64,000 bases of DNA from Triticum aestivum (taxonomy: Eukaryota > Streptophyta > Magnoliopsida > Poales > Poaceae). The DNA lies in the NCBI RefSeq assembly GCF_018294505.1, contig NC_057796.1, positions 195,701,658 to 195,765,657 on the forward strand, given 5' to 3'. A program made the position numbers and the translations under genes. The notes under the pieces are model-generated. The model worked only from the letters and a program-made list of their open reading frames with translations. It was not told the DNA's origin and ran no database searches. Shown here one piece after another: positions 57,521 through 64,000 of the stretch (its first letter is position 1; every line of letters starts with the position of its first letter).

Positions 57521-57775
57521 GCAAGATTCAGAACCAACAAATAAGATCCAAATAATAAGTACAACAAAGATGCCTACACATCTCATTGATTCCCAGCTTG
57601 CAAGATTCAGAACCAACAAATAAGATCCAAATAATAAGTACAACAAAGATGCCTACACATCTCATTGATTCCCAGCTTGCAAGATTCAGAACCAACAAAT
57701 AAGATTCAAATAATAAGTACAACAAAGATGCCTACACATCTCATTGATTCCCAGCTTGCAAGATTCAGAACCAAC
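57521..57775. repeat. 79-bp tandem repeat, 3 copies plus partial
   Basis: GCAAGATTCAGAACCAAC starts at 57521, 57600, 57679 and 57758, an exact 79-base period. The copies are nearly identical, so the duplication is recent. Confidence 0.98.
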
Positions 57776-58939
57776 CCATTAGAGCCTTTTGATAAAGTGA
57801 ATATCGGGATTAAATCCATCTTGGCTAGCCATGTCATACAATCAAAGAACTTGGCGAATGCTCTTGACCGTCACAACATCTGTAGTTGAGTATTCCGGTT
57901 TGCACACCACAAACCAGGAGAGCATGATTTCACTTTAATAGTGGCCTCCTTTACTCAACCTACAGCTCCACTAGGATGAGGCCTGCCTGGAGTTCCATGA
58001 TTCAATTCATGCGCATTTTTCTGCAGTTCACCTGGAATGAAGCAAAGATTGCATGATTCAGCTACCAAGAAGTACTTGCTCTCGTGAGCTGGCAGGTTCT
58101 TCTTTAGTAGTTGCACTAAAATTGAGGAACATTAAGGTTGGCTGTCCGGCTCATGTAAGGTGCAACTATAATTTTCTTATCCTTTTGTGCAGTTCCACTA
58201 AAATAAAGTGCCATTGTGGTGACGGCTCATCTTGCAAAGGCTAATAAAATGTTGCACGAGATTACCAGCAGAACTTGACGGAGATTTTGGAAACTCCAAT
58301 CACCATTTTGTGCAGTTCCACCAAAATTGAGAGATGTTGCCCACGTGACATTTTAGTTGAACTGCACAAGACACTCATTCCAAAAAAAGTGTTTTGTGCA
58401 GTTCACCAAAAGGTCACAATAGAAACAAGGTGAAATGGATATCCCTATCTGCACAAAAAGATAGACAGTAAACAGTTGCTGGTTAATAAGAATATACGAA
58501 ACATATACGAAATGAAAAGAAGCATCTTAATTATGTTCATGGCAATCACGCAAGGACAGTAGAAATTTTAAAACGTCAGCAATGCTTCATGTTACCAGAA
58601 GCATTACGATCAACAATGAGATTCCTCAAGTATGGGATTACTTTAATGGTGGCATTGCTTGTTTACCAGATACAGTAAAGCAACAGCAGCTAAAGAGTTG
58701 GTTTAAGGGCATGGGACCGTGGGGACACCAGGACACTGAGCAGCGTAAAGGAGCAACTTACTTATTATACTGGGGAAAACAGCAGGAGTGCCATTTGTAA
58801 CACAGTTTAATTGCATCTTATCACTGGAGGCATTAGATTAACAATAACACTAGTTAGACATGTCCCTAAGGTAACCGTGTGATCGCTTCATTTTACATGC
58901 GCCCTTACATTAACAATAGCAAAAGGTTGGTATAAGGAC
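57776..58939. other. Low-copy DNA with a recurring GTGCAGTTCCAC motif
   Basis: TTTTGTGCAGTTCCACYAAAAT occurs near 58184 and 58307, with shortened copies near 58109, 58395 and 58023. An open frame at 58582-58800 (73 codons) with MLHVTRSITINNEIPQVWDY has no family that I recognise; I leave it as uncertain. Nothing else is coding. Confidence 0.4.
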
Positions 58940-59014
58940 ATGCGACAGTGGACGCATCAGCACAATGTACCTACAAGGAGGCATAAAGTGGTGATGCAGA
59001 GTTTGTTCATGCTA

Positions 59015-59275
59015 TGTGAGGGCAGCAAATCTACTCCTGGAGACCTTTTACTATGTGAGGGAAGCAAACCTAATCCTGGAGACCTTGTACTATGTGAGGG
59101 CAGCAAATCTAATCCTGGAGACCTTTTACTATGTGAGGGCTGCAAATCTAATCCTGGAGACCTTTTACTATGTGAGGGCAGCAAATCTAATCCTGAGACC
59201 TTTTACTATGTGAGGGCAGCAATTCTAATCCTGGAGACCTTTTACTATGTGAGGGCAACAAATCTAATCCTGGAC
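59015..59275 (+). repeat. 39-bp minisatellite, about 7 units, open in frame
   Basis: TGTGAGGGCAGCAAATCTAA-type units start at 59015, 59054, 59093, 59132 and 59171, then with a one-base loss to 59275. As 39 is a multiple of 3, the frame 58940-59287 reads a 13-residue repeat LCEGSKSNPGDLL. The base loss near 59195 shifts the last units to another reading. There is no signal peptide or known domain. Confidence 0.9.
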
Positions 59276-59287
59276 ATACTCTGTTGA

Positions 59288-60360
59288 CTTGTCCACCAGC
59301 CGCCACTTTCTATCCTTTTTTCAACCAATAATAGATCTGTTCCTTATCTAGTTTGTACTGCGTTTTCCCATTATTTCCCTTTTCAACTAAGAGACCGGTT
59401 GGGTATCCGGTCTCTACTACTTTCACCATATTATTTCCTCTTTGAATCAAGTCCTAGATTCATGCTACAACTTTCCCCCCTTTCTTCGTTGTTTGAACAA
59501 AGCCCTAGATTCGAATGCATGAAGTAGCTTTACCTCTAATAATACTAAAAATTTAGGTGGCTTTGGAAGAGCTGATGGGAGTAGAAAAAGATGCACATGC
59601 AGACACGTGGGGAGCTGGGGCAGTAGAGCAAGGCCGCTTTCGAAGAACTTATACCTGAGGGTCGTCGCGATGTCGGCGGCGGCAGGTCGGATCTGCGGAC
59701 AATACAGCAGGGAGGAAGAAGGGTCGGAGGACCTCCCGAGCCAGCGCTGTGTCAGAGAGAACGGCACGGGCAGAGGATCGGGCCCGTCCGGCAGCTGTGG
59801 GTTTCCTCCCTCGCCAGTGATGACCGCGTGAACGATGCACCTAGTCCTCTACACACACCGGCCGAAGGGATCCAGCCGGATCTGTGACCAGCGGTGAGCA
59901 GAGAGAAAATGTCGCTACCGCTGTCTTGTTTATATCTGGAGAGGATGAGAGAATGAAGAGAGCAACCCTAGTAAAGCAAGCGCTCAGGCCCCTGCGTACA
60001 TATATAGTGGAGTGATTATCTTTTTCTCTCCACAACAAGTGTTTCAATTTGTGTACGTGGCATTAAAGAAAAGAAACTCTCTATTTAAGGTGACTACCTG
60101 TACGACTCCTACTTACTACTACTAGTAGTAGTATTGTTCACTTGTGCTCCCCGGCCCTCCATTCATTGAACAACCCCACGGGTGAATATACTAGTATTTA
60201 TATAGAACGAACAAGCTCGAACTATTTTCGCGTAGTTAAAAGTTGAGGGCGGGGCTTTTCCCGGGCAGTACACGCGGCAGTTTTCGCGTAGGCAGTTTGA
60301 CAGAGAGGCGAGATGGGTGAGGGAGTAGCGGATTCAACTTACTTACTGCTGGAAAGGTCG
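59288..60360. other. No gene recognised
   Basis: The 59590-59840 stretch is GC-rich with an ATG at 59670 (MSAAAGRICGQYSREEEG) but no recognisable domain or splice evidence. (CTA)n-like repeats lie at 60110-60132. Confidence 0.4.
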
Positions 60361-60370
60361 GGCTGTGCGC

Positions 60371-60470
60371 TTTGAACTCAACTAACCCAAAAATATCCAA
60401 ACAGGAGGGTTTGTTTGGGTTAGTTTGAACTCAACTAACCCAAAAATATCCAAACAGGAGGGTTAGTTTG
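60371..60470. repeat. 52-bp tandem duplication
   Basis: TTTGAACTCAACTAACCCAA with AAATATCCAAACAGGAGGGTT appears at 60371 and 60423, almost identical. Confidence 0.9.
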
Positions 60471-60475
60471 GGTTA

Positions 60476-60820
60476 CTGTTTGGATCCACGTGTTAGAGTT
60501 AGTTTGGGTTAGTTTCAACTCAACTAACCCAAAAAAGTCTAACCCACCCAAGAGGTGCTTATTTGGGTTAGTTCTTCTCGGGACACTAAAAAACACATTT
60601 TTCTCTCGCTCTCCCCGCAGCAGATCCCTCCCCACTTCCTCGAAGCTTCTCATCCTCTCCCTCCTTCCCTCCCTCTCGCACCGCCCATGAAGGCACCTCG
60701 CCGTATCCGCGCTCCATCTAACCCTGTCATCCAAACACCTCTTTCGCTAGAGTTACTTCATGGTTAGTTCAGGATTAGAATCTAACTCTAACCTTTAACT
60801 GAGTTAGAGTATCCAAACAG
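60476..60820. mobile_element. MITE-like element with CTGTTTGGAT ends
   Basis: CTGTTTGGAT at 60476 and its exact inverse ATCCAAACAG ending at 60820 bound a 345-bp stretch. Both ends are followed inward by TTAGAGTTAG / CTAACTCTAA words. I see no clear target-site duplication, so the class is open. A short plus-strand frame inside (MKAPRRIRAPSNP) is not supported as a gene. Confidence 0.5.
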
Positions 60821-61997
60821 GGCCTTTGAGAGAAACGAGGAGGCAGAAGCGATACGGGCTGCTGGATTACTAGAGATAGGTGTCGCACGGAAGCCAAGAA
60901 ATATGGTGATAGCGTGGGTTAGCCATGTACTAGTATGATGTAACTACACTAGGCTGCCGTGTTTCGTACTCTTCCAGTCCACTGTGGAGATGATTGGTTG
61001 ATTTTATATCGCTGAATAATATAAAATATTATGAGTGCAGACGCTCCACCCCGAGGTTCCTTGCTCCTTCTCGGTCATCGGGAATCTATGTTCTTCCACT
61101 CTATTTTTTTACGTGAGCTTTGTTCATCCTTTTGCCAACACGCGACACATCTAGCATCAAGGTGCACGTGTCATGCAAGGATCGATCCATCTATATGAAG
61201 AACATGTGGGACTGGAACTACGAGACGGACATGTACCCAGGAGTGGATGTGCGAACCTGTGTAACATAGCGCAGTAAGTGAAGTAGAAAGGCACAAATAG
61301 TATGAACATGCGTGGCATATAGGCATTTGTCTCTTACTACCACTAAATGTTGTACGTGCAATGCCCGGTGATGTTATGGAGTACGTGACTAAGTACTCTA
61401 CTACTACTATATTAATTGGAGGCACATATTAGGTTTTATATTTGTTTACGTGTATGCCCCGAAACCTTCCAACTAGACGTGTCTTTCTCTCCGGGTCGCA
61501 CTTTGTATCGTTCATACCACTAGTACAGTAGTACTACTACGTGTGGTATCCGACCCAGAAGTGGAGACGCTCTACCACGCTGTTCATGTCCCACTCCTTT
61601 CGCTGACGTGTGCGACATCCAGCACGTGCCGTGTGTTTGGCACTCCTTCGTCGTAAGAGTTGAAACGCTAGCATTCATTAGAAATAAAAAATAAATATAA
61701 ATCACCAGTGATACTATACCACGCGGTTTCCTTGCTCCTCGATATCAGAAAGAATACTTCCGCTCGTTGACATGTGGGACGTCGGCCATCCTGGTCCACT
61801 TGCCATGCCCGCAGAACTCCAAGGGAGACTCACCCCGGTCGTCGCACCGCAGTAATTACTAATGAGCCGTCAAATCACAGGCCCAACCTTACCCACTGTG
61901 AAGTTGCTCGGACGAAGGAACCATCATGACTTTGAATTCCGCTTCTTGAAGAAAACTACTGTACCAGCAGTACTGCTAGCTACAGTAGTTACTCCAG
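60821..61997. other. No gene recognised
   Basis: Low-copy-looking DNA. ACACTAGGCTGCCGTG, GTACTACTAC runs and two CTACCACGC / CTCCACCCCG phrases occur (61048, 61570), suggesting an old diverged duplication of about 520 bp. No domain found. Confidence 0.4.
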
Positions 61998-62160
61998 CAG
62001 AGGCCTCCTTTGGTTCATAGGATAGGAATTTTATAGGAATATGAAAATCATAGGAAGTGAGATGACATGCATCCCAATTCCCATAGAGAAAGATATGCCA
62101 TTTGATGCATAGGATAGGAATTTTTCCATTGAGTCTAGGCTAATGTACTGGTAATTTTCT
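61998..62160. mobile_element. MITE-like fragment
   Basis: AGGATAGGAATTTTATAGGAATATG near the start, TTTGATGCATAGGATAGGAATTTTTCC near the end, and CCATTGAGTCTAGGC form the body of a common grass non-autonomous DNA element (from memory). Termini were not resolved. Confidence 0.45.
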
Positions 62161-62259
62161 CTAAAAACTACAGTAGTAACTAGTAGTACTCTTACATGAT
62201 CGTAATTAATTAAACAAACGCACGGGCGACACAGACACACACACTAACTACTAGTACTA

Positions 62260-62643
62260 CTACTTCTCACACGCTGGCCAGACGCCGTCGTTCTCCTTCT
62301 CGGCTTTGTCGGTGACACCCCACTGTGCTTGGATCTCTGCCGACCTCTCTGCAGCAGCGCGTGCGTCCTCTTCTTTCTTGCGGCGGCGGGCCTCTCTTTT
62401 CTTGAGTGCTTTCTGACTTTCCGCTCCCTCTATGCGGCTTTGGCGCCTCTTGCTCTACCGCCCATTCGGCCTTGACAGCTTCAAATTCCGCCCACATAGG
62501 TGTGAGGTCGCGAGCGGCGATGAACTGGCACAGTGGGATGCCACCGCTTGCCTACCATTCTGTGTGCGGTCGTGGGCGGTGAGGAACTCGGCGCGGCGGG
62601 ATGCCATCGCTTCCTTACCAGTTAGTGTGCGGCGCGGTGGCAT
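62260..62643 (-). pseudogene. Charged-helix hypothetical protein, two frameshifts
   Basis: On the minus strand the ATG at 62643 reads MPPRRTLTGKEAMASRRAEF and then LTAHDRTQNGRQAVASHCAS. After a shift near 62500 the frame reads MWAEFEAVKAEWAVEQEAP, and after a second shift near 62430 it reads EGAESQKALKKREARRRKK, EEDARAAAERSAEIQAQW and GVTDKAEKENDGVWPACEK to a TAG at 62260. The last 60 residues form a strongly charged helix, likely a coiled coil. I recall similar wheat hypothetical proteins but no function. Confidence 0.5.
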
Positions 62644-63502
62644 GAAGGACGCTTGGTGACGGCTCTGGGGTGGAGTGGCCGGACAACCGTAAAGTGCATT
62701 GGTTTGTCAAGAGCTCAAGGACAGAAGACGAAGGAAATTTGGATTCCCCTTCAATCCTGGTCATTTATTACCGAGTAAAATGCATTGGTGGTCATTGAAC
62801 TTGTCTTGATAGCTCACTTTGATCATTCTATACGAGATATGGTGATTATACGGTCACTGGCTCAGCGTATAGCTCCGTATTTGTCTGGTTGACTAGTCAA
62901 ACAGTCCGCATGCGCCTCATCAACTCGTTTTCTTTATCTATGTATCTATGCGGGCCTACCTGTTAGTGGAGAAAGAAATAAAAACCAAAATTATGCGTAT
63001 GTGACATTACTGTTTAGACGTTTGCTGGAGGCCTCCGCGAACACCGAGCATGTATTCACCTGGCTCAACACCAACGGTCATACTCATGACTCGGCGCCTT
63101 GCTCATGTATATTGTCCATCACAACGACAATCTATAAAACAGCCTAGCTAGAGAGGGTACTATGGTGCGGAGTATGTACTATCGTGAGCAACCGATCATA
63201 GTGCCACTGCACACGAGTGTGTGTCTGATCGATTCGTCCATTATTCGTAAGTTATGTATGGTTGTGTGGTGTCTAATGGTGGTCGTCGAATGCTAGCTGG
63301 CGACAAGAGCGGTTGCATGGACGCCTGGTTGTCAATACGTGCTGCATACGCTTCAAAGGCTCGTCATCCATGAGTTCACATTTTACCACCATGCCAGCGT
63401 CTGACCGCCCTGGCCTACCGAAACCCCTTCCATCGCTAGCGCGCGCTTCCCGCCTGAAACGATCACCGTATCTCTAGAACGTCAATGCCGCATCCATCAG
63501 CC
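62644..63502. other. No gene recognised
   Basis: Mixed-composition intergenic DNA without open frames of note or repeats that I could define. Confidence 0.5.
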
Positions 63503-63592
63503 TTAACTGCAGGTGCAGTTGGTGTGTCACTGACATGCGGGCCTGATGCCCGTTGGGCCCACATGTCAGTGAGACAAAGCACCTGCGGTTAA
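63503..63592. repeat. 90-bp foldback (inverted repeat)
   Basis: TTAACTGCAGGTGC...GTCACTGACATG at the left pairs with CATGTCAGTGAGAC...GCACCTGCGGTTAA at the right. TTAA lies at both ends and a GCCTGATGCCCGTTGGGC loop at the centre. It lies about 290 bp upstream of the ATG at 63883. It may be a MITE or a self-pairing promoter element. Confidence 0.85.
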
Positions 63593-63791
63593 GTCACTGA
63601 AGCAGCGTCCGCATTCACGCCCGACGCGACCTCTCACTGGCACCGGCATTGCAGCAGCGCGACGGCCGAGAGAGCGCCACCCGCGCGGCATCCCGGTGCA
63701 AGCGACTGCTCCGCGATACCACGGCTACCGACGAACCTACTCCGGTGCCAGCCGTCCATCCGTCTATCGCGGCTCATTGCCATTCACCTGC

Positions 63792-63799
63792 TATATTAA
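63792..63799 (+). promoter_or_regulatory. TATA box of the right-edge gene
   Basis: TATATTAA sits 91 bp upstream of the ATG at 63883, followed by a C-rich leader with CACACTCATTCTCCTCC, typical of grass 5' UTRs. Confidence 0.6.
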
Positions 63800-63882
63800 C
63801 TTGAGCCCCAGCTCCCAGCCATAGCCAAAGACCCACACTCATTCTCCTCCGGTCCCTTCCTTCTGTTGGCACCACTCCAACC

Positions 63883-64000
63883 ATGGCCTCTGGGCACTCC
63901 AAAGCTCTCTTGGACGTACTGTTGCAGGAGCAGACGAAGGAGATCGGTGGCTCCGCTCCGGGCGCGCTCCAAAGCTCTCTTGGACGTACTCTCGCAGGAG
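63883..64000 (+). CDS. Start of an unidentified gene, cut by the window edge
   Basis: The ATG at 63883 (context CCAACCATGGCC, a good plant start) reads MASGHSKALLDVLLQEQTKE and then IGGSAPGALQSSLGRTLAG to the edge. It is open throughout but only 39 codons are visible. The word CTCCAAAGCTCTCTTGGACG occurs at 63898 and again at 63968 (70 bases apart, not a multiple of three), so the second copy is read in another frame, as LQSSLGR. This suggests a recent tandem duplication that may have altered the protein. The family is not recognised. With a TATA box and a clean leader it is the best candidate for a live host gene in the window. Confidence 0.55.
   Translation, partial: MASGHSKALLDVLLQEQTKEIGGSAPGALQSSLGRTLAG

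Overview
The window looks like nuclear DNA of a Triticeae grass (wheat, Aegilops or a close relative). The reasons are its nested LTR retrotransposons, CACTA DNA transposons, scattered broken plant gene fragments with GT-AG introns, and a fragment of a plant mitochondrial cox2 gene. There are no bacterial operons, CRISPR arrays, rRNA genes or convincing tRNA genes. Family names such as Sabrina, Fatima or Sumaya are memory-based and unverified. Coordinates, target-site duplications (TSDs), primer sites and motifs were read from the sequence.

Layout. 1-7.7 kb: a probable old class II element bounded by repeated ACCGTGTG-type motifs. It carries a plus-strand ORF with one stop at one end and a minus-strand gene at the other, with B3-like exons and a 247-bp tandem repeat in a presumed intron. 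A solo LTR (5587-6854, TSD ATATC) sits in the last codons of that minus-strand ORF. 7.9-9.7 kb: a tandem array with a 500-bp period. 10.3-13.8 kb and 21.7-23.7 kb: gene fragments, including an XPB/ERCC3 helicase piece, an unidentified minus-strand exon and an F-box/LRR/FBD pseudogene. They are split by a complete but mutated Ty3/gypsy element (13825-21657, minus strand, TSD CCGGG).

24.6-43.9 kb: a second gypsy element (Sabrina-like, plus strand). Its 5' LTR is split by a 13.6-kb element (25542-39180, TSD GATGG) that has gag and an antisense gene but no pol. That element contains a CACTA transposon (29504-34746, TSD TCA) whose four-exon gene is open throughout (308 aa, possibly two B3-like folds). 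The Sabrina-like pol is interrupted by a 438-bp mitochondrial insertion carrying the 5' part of cox2. It is then cut at the integrase zinc finger by another CACTA-type end (43947). 43.9-55.5 kb: repeat-rich CACTA-type DNA holding a complete gypsy-like LTR element without pol (44890-51877, TSD AACAG) and a GC-rich array of about 0.7-kb units.

55.5-64 kb: lower-copy DNA. It holds a degenerate Werner-like 3'-5' exonuclease pseudogene, 79-bp and 39-bp tandem repeats, MITE-like pieces, a frameshifted charged-protein pseudogene, and a promoter with the first codons of an unidentified gene at the right edge.

Most genes here are transposon genes or decayed copies. The best candidates for living or unusual biology are the intact CACTA cargo gene (30191-31389), the second B3-like gene in the first DNA element, the mitochondrial insertion, and the partial gene at the right edge.
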